Shown: positions 1-7,575, numbered from the stretch's first letter. The stretch: 39,629 nucleotides of DNA from JALZEG01 sp046263255 (GCA_046263255.1 JBHELD010000009.1:1-39629), one strand, 5' to 3'. Numbers and translations are program-made. Notes: generated from the sequence alone by a model not told the origin.

Positions 1-2
1 TC

Positions 3-461
3 GGGCGGCTGCTCGAGCCCCTGATCGAGGGCCTCGACTTCGTCCCCGAGCGATCGGCGCTCGCGGTCTCGGTCGCGCTCGCGCTGATCCTCGCGACCGC
101 GTTCGAGATGGTCGTGGCGGAGCTGATACCGAAGAACCTCGCGGTCGCGAAGCCGCTGCCGGTGGCATTCGTCGTCGTCCGCCCGCTCATCACGATCAAC
201 CGCCTGTTCCGGCCGCTGATCGTCTTCCTCAACAACTCGGCGAACTGGACGGTCCGGCGCCTCGGCATCGAGCCGCAGGAGGAGCTGACGGCGGTGCGGT
301 CGCTCGAGGAGCTCGACCTGTTGATCCACTCGTCACGGCAGGAGGGCGCTCTCCCCAAAGAGGAGTTCGAGCTCCTGGCGAAGTCGATCGACTTCGGCAG
401 CAAGTCCGCCGACGACGTGCTCGTCCCCCGGGTGTCGGTCATCGCGCTCCACGAGGACTAG
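3..461 (+). CDS. CNNM/CorC-family transporter, N-terminal fragment (cut by window edge, ends at in-frame TAG)
   Basis: The frame is open from the first base, so the true start lies upstream. The visible part is the end of a CNNM (DUF21) membrane domain, with a hydrophobic stretch before 'MVVAELIPKNLAVAKP', followed by the linker into the first CBS domain ('SADDVLVPRVSVIALHED'). It aligns without gaps to the neighbouring intact paralogue at 1079-2392. In that alignment the TAG at 459-461 falls on a single residue and the downstream frame continues unchanged, so this and the next entry are one gene with a nonsense codon. CNNM/CorC proteins are membrane proteins linked to Mg2+/Co2+ efflux, with cytoplasmic CBS domains and a CorC_HlyC domain. 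A GAGGA at 453-457, seven bases before a GTG at 465, could allow translational restart. Family call is firm; whether the gene is functional is not. Confidence 0.8.
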   Translation, partial: GRLLEPLIEGLDFVPERSALAVSVALALILATAFEMVVAELIPKNLAVAKPLPVAFVVVRPLITINRLFRPLIVFLNNSANWTVRRLGIEPQEELTAVRSLEELDLLIHSSRQEGALPKEEFELLAKSIDFGSKSADDVLVPRVSVIALHED

Positions 462-464
462 CCG

Positions 465-1082
465 GTGACGCGCATGTTCGACGTCGCCGTCGAGCACGGC
501 TACTCGCGGTTCCCGGTCTACGGGCGCGACCTCGACGACATCGTCGGCATCGTGTACGTGAAGGACGGATACGGCGTGCCGCTCGACGGCAGGGGGACGA
601 CGCCGGTGTCGGAGGTGATGCAGGAGGCCCTCGTAGTGCCGGAGTCGCGGCCGCTCAACTCGCTCCTGCTCGAGATGCGCGGCCAGCGCAAGCACATGGC
701 GATCGTCGTCGACGAGTACGGCGGCACGGCAGGGATCGTGACGCTCGAAGACCTCCTCGAGGAGATCGTCGGCGACATCGAGGACGAGCACGATCCCACG
801 TCGGGAGCGCGCCTCACGCAGCCCCCCGAGGGGATCCACGTGCTGTCGGGACTGCTCCACCGCAGCGAGGTCGAGGACGCGACCGGGTTCGAGATGCCGG
901 AGGGGCACTACGAGACGCTCGGAGGGTTCCTGCTCGACCGTTTCGAGCGCATACCCGAGCCGGGCGACCACGTGTCGTACGCCGGCTGGGAGTTCAAGGT
1001 CGTCGAGATGGACGGCCGCCGCATCTCGCAGGTGCTGTGCGCCGCGCCCCTCCGCGAGCCCGAACAGGAGGCCACTCCGTGA
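465..1082 (+). CDS. CNNM/CorC-family transporter, C-terminal fragment (CBS pair + CorC_HlyC domain)
   Basis: This is the continuation, in the same frame, of the preceding fragment after its TAG codon. It carries the rest of the CBS pair ('YSRFPVYGRDLDDIVGIVYVKD', 'VVDEYGGTAGIVTLEDLLEE') and the C-terminal CorC_HlyC/transporter-associated domain ('HYETLGGFLLDRFERIPEPGD'), so nothing is lost except the residue at the stop. The GTG at 465 has a GAGGA seven bases upstream and could serve as a restart; otherwise this half is silent. Spacing between conserved motifs equals that in the paralogue at 1079-2392, which argues against a frameshift. It ends in a GTGA overlap with the next gene, consistent with an operon of two tandem CNNM genes. 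As a separate polypeptide it would be a soluble CBS-CorC protein without a membrane domain. Confidence 0.75.
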   Translation: MTRMFDVAVEHGYSRFPVYGRDLDDIVGIVYVKDGYGVPLDGRGTTPVSEVMQEALVVPESRPLNSLLLEMRGQRKHMAIVVDEYGGTAGIVTLEDLLEEIVGDIEDEHDPTSGARLTQPPEGIHVLSGLLHRSEVEDATGFEMPEGHYETLGGFLLDRFERIPEPGDHVSYAGWEFKVVEMDGRRISQVLCAAPLREPEQEATP

Positions 1083-2392
1083 CGTGGTGGTACCTCGCCG
1101 CCGCCGTCGGTCTCCTCGTCGCGAACGGGTTCTTCGTGGGCGCCGAGTTCGCCGTGATCGCCGCGCGGCGGACGAAGATCGACGGCCTCGCAGACTCCGG
1201 CGACCTGCGCGCGCGGCTCGCGCAGAAATCGATCAGGGAGCTGTCGTTCATGCTCGCCGGCGTCCAGCTCGGGATCACGATGGCGTCGCTGGGCCTCGGG
1301 GCCGTGGCGGAGCCGGCCGTTGCGCACCTGATCGAGAGAGCCATCGAGTCGGTCGCGGAGCTCCCTCCCGGGCTGCTCCACTCGATCTCGTTCGTGGTCG
1401 CGCTGACGATCGTCGTGTTTTTCCACATGGTCGTAGGGGAGATGGCGCCGAAGAACGTCGCGATCGCGGAGCCCGAACGGAGCGCGCTGTGGGTCGCGAT
1501 CCCGCTCCGGATCTACGCGAACCTTTTCCGCCCCTTCATCCGCCTGCTGAACGGCATCGCGAACGCCGGCATCCGCGCGCTTGGGGTCGAGCCGCAGGAG
1601 GAGCGCACGGAGGTGCACACGGCCGGCGAGCTCCGGGCGATGATCGCCGACTCCGCGCGCGAGGGCATGGTCGGCGCGTTCGAGGAGCGGCTGCTCTCCG
1701 GTGCGATCGGGTTCGGCACCCGCGACGTCGCGTCGATCATGGTGCCGCGCACGCAGATGGTCGCAGTGCCGGCGACGGTGACGCCGGCGGAGCTGGAGCG
1801 GTGCGTGCTCGACACGGGCCACTCCCGCTTCCCGGTCTATGCCGGCAACCTCGACAACGTGATCGGCTTCGTCCACGCGAAGGACCTCCTGAAGATCGAC
1901 GCCTCGAAGCGCGACCACCCGATCGACCGCCGCTGGATCCGGCAGATGCTCGTGGTGCCCGAGTCGCTGCGCCTCCATCCGCTGCTCGTCAACATGCGGC
2001 GCGAGCGGCGACAGTTCGCTCTCGTAGCCGACGAGCACGGCGGCACCGCGGGGATCGTCACGCTGGAAGACCTCCTCGAGGAGCTCGTGGGCGAGATCCG
2101 CGACGAGTACGACTTCTCGGAGGCCGGAGTCGAGCAGCTAAGCGAGCGGAGGTTCCTCGTACCCGGCAGCTACCCGATCCACGAAGCGGACGAGCGGCTC
2201 GGCATCGACCTTCCCGAGGGCGAGTACGAGACGGTCGCGGGCTTCCTGATGGACCGGCTGGGCCGGATCCCGAGGCGACGCGACGTCGTCGAGCACGACG
2301 GGTGGCGCCTGCGCGTGAGGGCGATGCACCGGCGCCGGGTAGTGCAGGTGCTGATCGAGCCGAACGAGGACGGGCCGCCGGGGGCGCGTTAG
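1079..2392 (+). CDS. CNNM/CorC (HlyC/CorC) family divalent-cation transporter
   Basis: Complete 437-residue protein. I chose the GTG at 1079 because it overlaps the previous stop (GTGA) and has CAGGAG at 1065-1070, rather than an ATG 42 bases upstream inside the preceding gene. The order is N-terminal CNNM membrane domain (hydrophobic segments near residues 1-20, 50-80, 95-125, with 'EMAPKNVAIAEPE' closing the bundle), CBS pair ('GHSRFPVYAGNLDNVIGFVHAKD', 'ADEHGGTAGIVTLEDLLEE'), then a CorC_HlyC domain ('EYETVAGFLMDRLGRIP'). The family is tied to Mg2+/Co2+ homeostasis; the old label hemolysin is not supported by function. It is clearly a tandem duplicate of the broken gene just upstream and is followed after 9 bases by an MscS-type channel, so the three may share a transcript. 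Confidence 0.88.
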   Translation: MTWWYLAAAVGLLVANGFFVGAEFAVIAARRTKIDGLADSGDLRARLAQKSIRELSFMLAGVQLGITMASLGLGAVAEPAVAHLIERAIESVAELPPGLLHSISFVVALTIVVFFHMVVGEMAPKNVAIAEPERSALWVAIPLRIYANLFRPFIRLLNGIANAGIRALGVEPQEERTEVHTAGELRAMIADSAREGMVGAFEERLLSGAIGFGTRDVASIMVPRTQMVAVPATVTPAELERCVLDTGHSRFPVYAGNLDNVIGFVHAKDLLKIDASKRDHPIDRRWIRQMLVVPESLRLHPLLVNMRRERRQFALVADEHGGTAGIVTLEDLLEELVGEIRDEYDFSEAGVEQLSERRFLVPGSYPIHEADERLGIDLPEGEYETVAGFLMDRLGRIPRRRDVVEHDGWRLRVRAMHRRRVVQVLIEPNEDGPPGAR

Positions 2393-2401
2393 CCTGCGCG
2401 C

Positions 2402-3100
2402 ATGGACACGCAGCGGATAACGGCGCCCGGCCGGGCGGCGAGGCCCTTCATCGTGCGGGGGCTCCTCTACGCGGCGGTTGCCGTCGCCGGGCTCGTCGTC
2501 GCCGCGAGCCTCGGCCGGCTGTTCGACGTGCGCGTCGACGGCCGGAAGGTCGGGCCGACCGCCCCCGACATCGCGTTCGCTGTCGCCGGCGCCGTCGTCC
2601 TGCTCGGCGCGGGGGTCGCGGCGACGCGCTCGTTCGCAAAGGCAGTGAGGCGCGCGATGGAGGAGCACACCGGCGACGCGCGCGGAGCGGCCCTCGGTAC
2701 CGTCGTCTCGTTCGTCGGCTACGGGATCGTCGTGCTGTCGACTCTGTCGGCGCTGGACGTCGAGCTGCAGGGCCTGCTGCTCGGAGGCGCGCTCACCGGC
2801 GTCGTCGTAGGCATCGCGGCCCAGCAGACCCTGGGCAACTTCTTCGCCGGGATGGTGCTGCTGATGGTGCGGCCGTTCACGCCCGGCGACTACGTCGTCC
2901 TCCGCTCCAGCCCCCTCGGCGGCGAGTACGAGGGCACCGTCACGGACATGAGCCTGTTCTACGTGCGGATGCTCACGAAGCGGGGCCCGGTGGTGCTGCC
3001 GAACGCGGGGGTCCTGGCCGCCGCCGTGGGCCCGGGAGCGCGTTCGGCGGACCCGGAGCCCGACGCCGGCGGCGAAGATCCCGCCGGCCCGCCGGCCTGA
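2402..3100 (+). CDS. Small MscS-family mechanosensitive channel
   Basis: A 232-residue membrane protein with hydrophobic segments near residues 17-38, 55-78 and 95-150. The last contains the glycine/alanine-rich pore helix and the MscS signature 'GIAAQQTLGNFFAGMVLLM' followed by 'RPFTPGDYV', the entry to the beta domain. MscS channels open on membrane tension and release solutes on hypo-osmotic shock. The protein stops soon after the beta domain ('GPVVLPNAGVL'), giving a Pro/Gly/Asp tail instead of the usual C-terminal alpha-beta domain that forms the cytoplasmic cage, so it is shorter than E. coli MscS (286 residues). There is no sign of a frameshift, and a strong terminator follows 70 bases later, so the short form seems real. 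It starts 9 bases after the CNNM gene. Confidence 0.85.
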   Translation: MDTQRITAPGRAARPFIVRGLLYAAVAVAGLVVAASLGRLFDVRVDGRKVGPTAPDIAFAVAGAVVLLGAGVAATRSFAKAVRRAMEEHTGDARGAALGTVVSFVGYGIVVLSTLSALDVELQGLLLGGALTGVVVGIAAQQTLGNFFAGMVLLMVRPFTPGDYVVLRSSPLGGEYEGTVTDMSLFYVRMLTKRGPVVLPNAGVLAAAVGPGARSADPEPDAGGEDPAGPPA

Positions 3101-3171
3101 TCCTCCGGCCGCGCACCGCCGAACCCGTCGGTTGCTCCCGGGAGGCGGGAGAAAACGACGCGTTCGATCAT

Positions 3172-3203
3172 GAAAGAGCGGCCCCCTCGGGGGCCGCTCT
3201 TTC
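3172..3203. terminator. Bidirectional Rho-independent-type terminator hairpin
   Basis: A perfect 15-base inverted repeat (arms 3172-3186 and 3189-3203, GAAAGAGCGGCCCCC and its complement) separated by two bases. Each arm ends in AAAG/CTTT, so a short U-tract follows the hairpin in both directions. It lies between the converging MscS gene (plus, ends 3100) and the membrane-protein gene (minus, ends 3219), where a shared terminator is expected. Confidence 0.85.
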
Positions 3204-3218
3204 GTCAACCGTGCGTAC

Positions 3219-3815
3219 CTACAGAGGCGTCGTCGTCGTGGTCGTCGTCGTGGCGGCCGGCGCGTCGCCCTCCTCGCGCAGCGTCATCACCCAGCCCACG
3301 GCGGCCACCGTGAACGCGATCCAGCCCACGATCGCCATCGGCGAGTCGACGTCGGCCGCCTCGTCCCCGAGGACGAAGGCGTAGCCCCACAGCGCGAACA
3401 TCAATCCCGCCAGAGCCGCAGCCGCCCGGGCCCACACCGGAGACCAGTCCTGCGACGCGATCAGCCACACCGCCGGCCAGTGGAGAACGGCCAGGCTCCC
3501 GAACACGCTCTCGGGGCCCGCGCCGGTGAAGCCGGCAACCGCGCCGGCGACCGCCAGGACCCCGAGGCCGCCGAAGCCCGCTGCGGAGAGGTCGAGCCTC
3601 GACCGCGCGTGCCGCACGGCGAGAAGAAGCCCTGCGATCATCCCGCCGATCGCGCTGAGCGAGTAGAGGATCGCCTGCATGTCGTCCCCGGCGTCGAAGA
3701 AGCTCCCGAGGATCCCCCCGAGCACCGACACGGCGATGCCGCCCATGATCCACAGCGTCGGGGTCCCGACCGTGCCTACGGCCGGCATCCCGCCCCGCGA
3801 AACGTTCGTTGCCAC
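3219..3815 (-). CDS. Six-helix integral membrane protein of unknown function with poly-threonine tail
   Basis: A 198-residue protein starting at GTG 3815, with an excellent AAGGAGG five bases upstream. I see about six hydrophobic segments (for example 'LWIMGGIAVSVLGGIL', 'AILYSLSAIGGMIAGLLLAV', 'GVLAVAGAVAGFTGAG', 'LAGLMFALWGYAFVLG', 'IVGWIAFTVAAVGWVM') and few charged residues, so it is an inner-membrane protein. I do not recognise a family. It ends in eight consecutive threonines before Pro-Leu, encoded by a run of ACG/ACC codons. It lies downstream of uppS on the same strand with an 81-base gap and its own ribosome-binding site, so it may be separately transcribed. The terminator at 3172-3203 follows it. 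Confidence 0.75.
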   Translation of the reverse strand: MATNVSRGGMPAVGTVGTPTLWIMGGIAVSVLGGILGSFFDAGDDMQAILYSLSAIGGMIAGLLLAVRHARSRLDLSAAGFGGLGVLAVAGAVAGFTGAGPESVFGSLAVLHWPAVWLIASQDWSPVWARAAAALAGLMFALWGYAFVLGDEAADVDSPMAIVGWIAFTVAAVGWVMTLREEGDAPAATTTTTTTTPL

Positions 3816-3896
3816 ACGAACCTCCTTCTTCCGGCTGCTGCCTTGTGCCAGAGTGCGCCCCCGCGGTCACCGAATCAAGGACCTTCGCCGCACGGC

Positions 3897-4577
3897 CTAG
3901 CCGAGGCCCCCGAAGCGGCGCTCGCGCCCGGCGTAATCCGCCACCGCCTCGAACAGCGCGCCCCGGTCGAAGTCCGGCCACAACGTGTCCGTGAAGTAGA
4001 GCTCCGCGTACGCCGACTGCCACAGCAGGAAGTTGCTCAGCCGCCTCTCGCCGGACGTCCGGATCAACAGGTCGACGTCCGGGGCGTCGGGCGCGTACAG
4101 GTTCTCCGCGATCGATCCGGCGGCGGCCGCGTCCTCGAGCTCGGCCCGGCCCCCGTAGTTGAAGCACACGAGGAGGTCCATCCGCTCGTTGGCCGCGGTG
4201 AGCGCCTCGGCCTCGTCGAACTCGTCGAGCACGTCCTGCGGCACCGGATCGCGGCGGCCGATCCGCCGGATCCGCACACCGCGCTCGTGAAGCTCCTCCC
4301 GCCGCTGCCGCAGCAGCGCGCGATTGAACCCGAGCAGGAAGTCCACCTCGTCGGCCGGGCGCGCCCAGTTCTCGGTGGAGAACGCGTAGACGCTGAGGAA
4401 GCGGATGCCGGCCTCGAGCGCGCCCTCGACCACGTCGAACAGCGCCCGCTCCCCCGCCTCGTGACCCTTCGTCCGCGGGAGCCCCCGCGCCTCCGCCCAC
4501 CGGCCGTTGCCGTCCATGATGATCGCGACGTGCCGCGGGACGCGTCCCGGGAGGGACGAGGGGTCCGGCTCGCTCAC
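3897..4577 (-). CDS. uppS: Isoprenyl transferase (undecaprenyl diphosphate synthase, UppS)
   Basis: A 226-residue cis-prenyltransferase that condenses isopentenyl diphosphate units onto farnesyl diphosphate to make the C55 lipid carrier for peptidoglycan and other wall polymers. Visible signatures are 'MDGNGRWA' with catalytic Asp22, 'TKGHEAG', 'YAFSTENW', and the C-terminal 'RTSGERRLSNFLLWQ' and 'YFTDTLWPDF' motifs that bind Mg2+-isopentenyl diphosphate. I chose the GTG at 4577 because it overlaps the recO stop (GTGA) and gives the normal family length; a longer open frame upstream is only the shadow of recO. Whether the product chain is C55 or shorter, as in actinobacterial Z-farnesyl synthases, cannot be read from sequence, but one copy beside recO suggests the housekeeping enzyme. 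Confidence 0.93.
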   Translation of the reverse strand: MSEPDPSSLPGRVPRHVAIIMDGNGRWAEARGLPRTKGHEAGERALFDVVEGALEAGIRFLSVYAFSTENWARPADEVDFLLGFNRALLRQRREELHERGVRIRRIGRRDPVPQDVLDEFDEAEALTAANERMDLLVCFNYGGRAELEDAAAAGSIAENLYAPDAPDVDLLIRTSGERRLSNFLLWQSAYAELYFTDTLWPDFDRGALFEAVADYAGRERRFGGLG

Positions 4578-5302
4578 CGCGCGGTCGGGCTCGGCCGCAG
4601 GCTGCGGAGCGGGCGCTCCAGGTGGTATTCCGCGTACCGGCGCAGCACGTCCGTGACCTCGACGGCCTCGCCGGGACCCGCGGGCTCGCCGAAGTCCGCC
4701 GCCAGCAGGCGCCCCAGCAACCGCAGCCGCTCCACCGACACCTGCAGCGCGTCGCGGTCCTCTCTCCAGCACGCCGCGCATACCGCGCCGCCCAGCGCAG
4801 GGCTGAAGCCCCCGAGGCCCGCCGCCGTCTCGCCGCACCCCGCGCACGTCGTGAGCTGCGGGTGATAGCCGGAGATGGACAGGAGCTTGATGACGAAGGC
4901 CGGCACGATCGTGTCGCCCTTGCCGCTCCGCAGCGCGTCGAGCCCCTGCAGCAGCAGCCGGTACGTCGACGGCGCGCGCTCACGGTCGGGGGTCACCTTC
5001 TCGACGAGCTCTGCCAGGGCGGCCGCCGCCGTTAGCCGCGTGTAGTCCGTGCGCACCTCGTCGAACGAGGTCAGGATGTCCGCTTGCGTGATCGTGTCGA
5101 GGTTCCGGCCGCGGTAGACGATCAGGGCCGCGTGGGTGAAGGGCTCGAGGCGCCCGCCGAAGCGGCTCTTGGTCTTGCGGATGCCCTTCGCGACCGCACG
5201 GACCTTGCCGTGGTCGCGTGTGAACAGGGTGACGATCCGGTCGGCCTCGCCCAGCTTGATCGTCTTCAGGACGACGCCCTCGTCCTTGTACAGCCCCGGC
5301 AT
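4574..5302 (-). CDS. recO: DNA repair protein RecO
   Basis: A 242-residue protein, the usual RecO length. It has an N-terminal OB fold beginning 'YKDEGVVLKTIKLGEADRI' and continuing 'VRAVAKGIRKTKSRFGGRLEP', then a helical domain with a zinc-binding site near residues 150-180 (two Cys-x2-Cys pairs, 'CAGCGE' and 'CAACWRE'). RecO loads RecA on SSB-coated single-stranded DNA with RecR (and RecF) in gap repair. The ATG at 5302 is the only start in this part of the frame; it has no clear Shine-Dalgarno sequence, so the mRNA may be nearly leaderless, common in Actinomycetota. It is translationally coupled to uppS by a four-base overlap. recO downstream of era is part of the conserved gene order, here separated from era by inserted genes. 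Confidence 0.92.
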   Translation of the reverse strand: MPGLYKDEGVVLKTIKLGEADRIVTLFTRDHGKVRAVAKGIRKTKSRFGGRLEPFTHAALIVYRGRNLDTITQADILTSFDEVRTDYTRLTAAAALAELVEKVTPDRERAPSTYRLLLQGLDALRSGKGDTIVPAFVIKLLSISGYHPQLTTCAGCGETAAGLGGFSPALGGAVCAACWREDRDALQVSVERLRLLGRLLAADFGEPAGPGEAVEVTDVLRRYAEYHLERPLRSLRPSPTAR

Positions 5303-5382
5303 GAGAAGGACAGCGTAAGTGCGGTGCGGGGGCAACGGACGGATTGGCGTGGCACCGCTCCCCTCGACGAGCGGGCCGCGAC

Positions 5383-5592
5383 TCAGGAGATGCCGATGCG
5401 CAGGTTGCGCGGCGCGGCCGCGCCGGTCTTCTCGACGAGGTCGAACGTCACCCTCTGGCCCGGACGAAGGAACCGGAACATGGACCCCGACATGGCGTCG
5501 GCGTCGATGGCCCACTCGGTCGCGCCGTCGTCGGAGACGAGGACTCCCGTCTGCGTGACGGAGTCGTATCGCTTGACGGTCGCCTGGGGCAC
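5383..5592 (-). CDS. Divergent cold-shock-domain protein
   Basis: A 69-residue protein starting at GTG 5592 with GAGGAG five to six bases upstream. Length and pattern fit a single cold-shock (OB) domain: 'ATVKRYDSVTQTGVLVSDD' at the beta1-beta2 position and 'LRPGQRVTFDLVEKTG' plus 'PRNLRI' at the C-terminal strands. The RNP1 (typically KGFGFI) and RNP2 (typically VFVHF) positions read 'QTGVLV' and 'EWAIDA', so most aromatic residues that stack on nucleic acid are missing. It may bind weakly, or bind something else. It follows the ABC permease by 32 bases on the same strand and precedes recO by 80 bases. An alternative is an unrelated small OB-fold protein. Confidence 0.65.
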   Translation of the reverse strand: MPQATVKRYDSVTQTGVLVSDDGATEWAIDADAMSGSMFRFLRPGQRVTFDLVEKTGAAAPRNLRIGIS

Positions 5593-5624
5593 GAGCTCTC
5601 CTCTTGTCGGGCTGTTCGTCCGCG

Positions 5625-6371
5625 CTACTCGGCACGGGGCCACAGCGGCCCGCGGACGGCCCAGAAGGATATCGCCCCGAACGCCGCCAGAACGAGCAGG
5701 TCCCAGACCTGCGAGCCCGCGACGCCGCCGGCGAATCCCGGCTTCAGCGCGTCGGCCGCGTACGTCGACGGCAGGACCGCCCGGACCGGGCCGAGCCACC
5801 CGGGGATGCGCTCGAGCGGCAGGATCCCGAGGAACAACGCGGCCATCATCGCGAGGTTCGAGTACATGCCGGCGAGCTGCTCGTCGGGTGCGGCGAAGCC
5901 GATCGCGACCCCCAGGCCGGCGAGCGCGAACGAGCCGAGCGCCCACACGGGGATCGCGGCCCACAGCGCGGCCAGCGACAGGTCGAACAGCAGCGCGCCG
6001 AGCGTGAGCACGACGATCGTGCCCGGGAGGGCGAACACGGCGAACGAGAGCAGCACCGCCCCCACGAGGGAGCCGCGCCCCGCCGGGAGAGTCGCGTAGT
6101 AGTCGAGCGCGCCGGTCTCCTTCATCCACGCGACCCGCTGCGCGAGCATCACGATCGCCGTCATCGCGATCGCGAGCACGGCCGAGCCTGCGACGATCTG
6201 CTCGCCGAACTCCTCGACCTGGTCCGGCTCCATGACGGCGCGCAGCAGCACGGCGATCCCGAGAGGCATCGCCGACGACACGATGAGGTACGGCCGCCAG
6301 GCGGTGCGGATGCGCGCCATCTGCATCCGCACGAGGACGGCGAGCTTGCCCGCCGCGGTCGTCCGGGTCAC
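5625..6371 (-). CDS. ABC-2-type transporter permease
   Basis: A 248-residue protein with about six membrane segments ('YLIVSSAMPLGIAVLL', 'IVAGSAVLAIAMTAIVML', 'SFAVFALPGTIVVLTLGALL', 'AIPVWALGSFALAGLGVAIG', 'SNLAMMAALFLGILPLE', 'LLVLAAFGAISFWAVRG'), the arrangement of ABC-2 export permeases. The GTG start at 6371 overlaps the stop of the ATPase gene (GTGA), giving tight coupling. Together they should form a two-gene exporter of the kind that moves small molecules or polypeptides, or confers resistance; the substrate is not evident. The N-terminal 'VRMQMARIRTAWRPY' is the amphipathic lead-in usual for these permeases. Confidence 0.85.
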   Translation of the reverse strand: MTRTTAAGKLAVLVRMQMARIRTAWRPYLIVSSAMPLGIAVLLRAVMEPDQVEEFGEQIVAGSAVLAIAMTAIVMLAQRVAWMKETGALDYYATLPAGRGSLVGAVLLSFAVFALPGTIVVLTLGALLFDLSLAALWAAIPVWALGSFALAGLGVAIGFAAPDEQLAGMYSNLAMMAALFLGILPLERIPGWLGPVRAVLPSTYAADALKPGFAGGVAGSQVWDLLVLAAFGAISFWAVRGPLWPRAE

Positions 6372-7369
6372 GTGACGTCCCCCCGTCGCTCCCGCAGGTC
6401 CGACGACTCCTCCTCTTCCTCGAAGGTCCGGCCCCCGACGTCCAGGTAGACGTCCTCGAGCGTCGGCGTCACGAGCCTCACGTCCTCGAGCGACTCGAGC
6501 CCTGCGGCCGCGATCAGCTTCTCGAGCGCCGGGATCGCGTCCTCCGCGGGCACCCACGCGCTCAGGTGCTTCCCCCGCACGCGCGCCTCGCCGCCGACGT
6601 GGCCGACCAGGGCCTGCGGGTCCACGGTCGCGTCCTCCGAGACCACGACCTCGAGCCGCGTCCGGTGCGACAGTCGCGACTTCAGCTCGGCCGGCGTCCC
6701 GGCGGCGACGATCCGGCCCCCGCCCATGATCGCGACGCGGTCGAGCACGTGCTCGGCCTCCCCGACGTCGTGCGTCACGAGGACGACGGCCGCGCCGGCG
6801 CGCGCCCGCGCCGCGATCAGCTCCCAGATCCGCATCCGCAGCATCGGGTCCACGTCCGCGGTCGGCTCGTCGAACACCAGGACGGGGAGCCGCCCCACGA
6901 GCGTCATCGCGATCTGCACCAGCCGCCGCTGCCCACCGGAGAGCTTCCGCAGCTGCCGGTCGGCGACGCCCGTCAGGGAGAGCGCGTCCATCAGCTCCTC
7001 GGCGTCCGCGGTCGCGGAGCTCCGGCCCAGCCCCCGGAGCATCCCGGTGCAGGAGATCGCCTCCGCGACCTTCAGCTCGCCCAGTGCGGTCGCGCCCTGC
7101 GGCAGGAACGCGACGGTACGTCCGAGACGCGGCTCCGGCTTGCGCCCGTACCGGACGAGCTCGCCGAAGAGCCGGACCTCGCCGGAGGTGGGCCGGAGGA
7201 GCGCGACGAGCTGGCGCACGAGCGTGGTCTTCCCGGCGCCGTTCGGCCCGAGGAGGCCGAACGCCTCGCCCGGATGAACCGACCAGGAGATCCCGTCGTT
7301 CGCGACGACGTCGGGGTCGCGGTAGACCTTGCGGAGGTCGCGCACCTCGTACGCGGGAGCGTTTCGCAT
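6368..7369 (-). CDS. ABC transporter ATP-binding protein
   Basis: A 333-residue ATPase. It shows Walker A 'GPNGAGKTT' (residues 41-49), the Q-loop region 'AFLPQGATALGELKV', signature 'LSGGQRRLVQIA', Walker B 'VLVFDEPTADVDP' and switch 'LVTHD'. A C-terminal extension of about 90 residues ('LEVVVSEDATVDPQ' to 'TPTLEDVYLDVGG') is typical of DrrA/NatA-type exporters, where 'LEDVYL' is a recurring end motif. The start is uncertain: I chose ATG 7369 ('MRNAPAYEV'), because an upstream ATG at 7465 would place 32 residues of unusual sequence over the promoter and riboswitch of the divergent gene. It is divergent from the SAM-riboswitch transcript and coupled to the permease. Confidence 0.88.
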   Translation of the reverse strand: MRNAPAYEVRDLRKVYRDPDVVANDGISWSVHPGEAFGLLGPNGAGKTTLVRQLVALLRPTSGEVRLFGELVRYGRKPEPRLGRTVAFLPQGATALGELKVAEAISCTGMLRGLGRSSATADAEELMDALSLTGVADRQLRKLSGGQRRLVQIAMTLVGRLPVLVFDEPTADVDPMLRMRIWELIAARARAGAAVVLVTHDVGEAEHVLDRVAIMGGGRIVAAGTPAELKSRLSHRTRLEVVVSEDATVDPQALVGHVGGEARVRGKHLSAWVPAEDAIPALEKLIAAAGLESLEDVRLVTPTLEDVYLDVGGRTFEEEEESSDLRERRGDVT

Positions 7370-7435
7370 GCCCCGGGAGGCTACTTCAGCCGCGCCCGCG
7401 AGGCGTCTGCGAGGACTGCTCGCCACCCGCGCGGG

Positions 7436-7464
7436 TTGACACGCGTCGACCGAGTAGGTAGACA
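7436..7464 (+). promoter_or_regulatory. Probable sigma-A promoter for the SAM-riboswitch transcript
   Basis: An exact TTGACA (-35) sits at 7436-7441, and 17 bases later TAGACA (7459-7464, within TAGGTAGACAT) can act as a -10. Initiation would fall near 7470, immediately before the first helix of the riboswitch at 7473. The position fits a promoter even though the -10 is a weak match. Confidence 0.6.
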
Positions 7465-7470
7465 TCGCCT

Positions 7471-7575
7471 ACCTCATCAAGAGGGGTGGAGGGACCCAGC
7501 CCTGCGAAGCCCCGGCAACCATCTCCGCGGAGACAGGTGCCAAATCTGGCCCGGTAGAGCCGGGGAAGATGAGTG
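7471..7575 (+). promoter_or_regulatory. SAM-I (S-box) riboswitch
   Basis: The aptamer shows the SAM-I core in order: P1 strand CTCATC (7473-7478), 'AAGAGGGGTGGAGGGA' (7479-7494), 'CCCTGCGAAGCCCCGGCAACC' region (7500-7520), a P3 helix ATCTCCGCGGAGA (7521-7533), 'AGGTGCCAAATCT' (7535-7547), a P4 helix GGCCCGG/CCGGGG (7548-7565), and the closing P1 strand GATGAG (7568-7573). It lies about 50 bases before the ATG of the threonine-synthase-like gene. No strong U-tract terminator follows. A TCTCCTCG at about 7590 can pair with CGAGAGAG at about 7610 next to the start, so control may be translational. S-box RNAs turn genes off when S-adenosylmethionine is plentiful, which places the two following genes in sulfur/methionine metabolism. 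Confidence 0.93.

Noticed and set aside
3225..3255. GTC/CGT-type triplet run
   Set aside because: It is coding sequence for the poly-threonine tail of the membrane protein, not a separate repeat element.
1084..3384. Very long open frames in alternative phases (for example here, 35585-39304 minus, and 18716-20527 plus)
   Set aside because: They lie over well-identified genes (CNNM, leuS, anti-sigma), are dominated by Arg/Ala/Gly/Pro and contain no domain motifs; long shadow frames are expected at about 70% GC.
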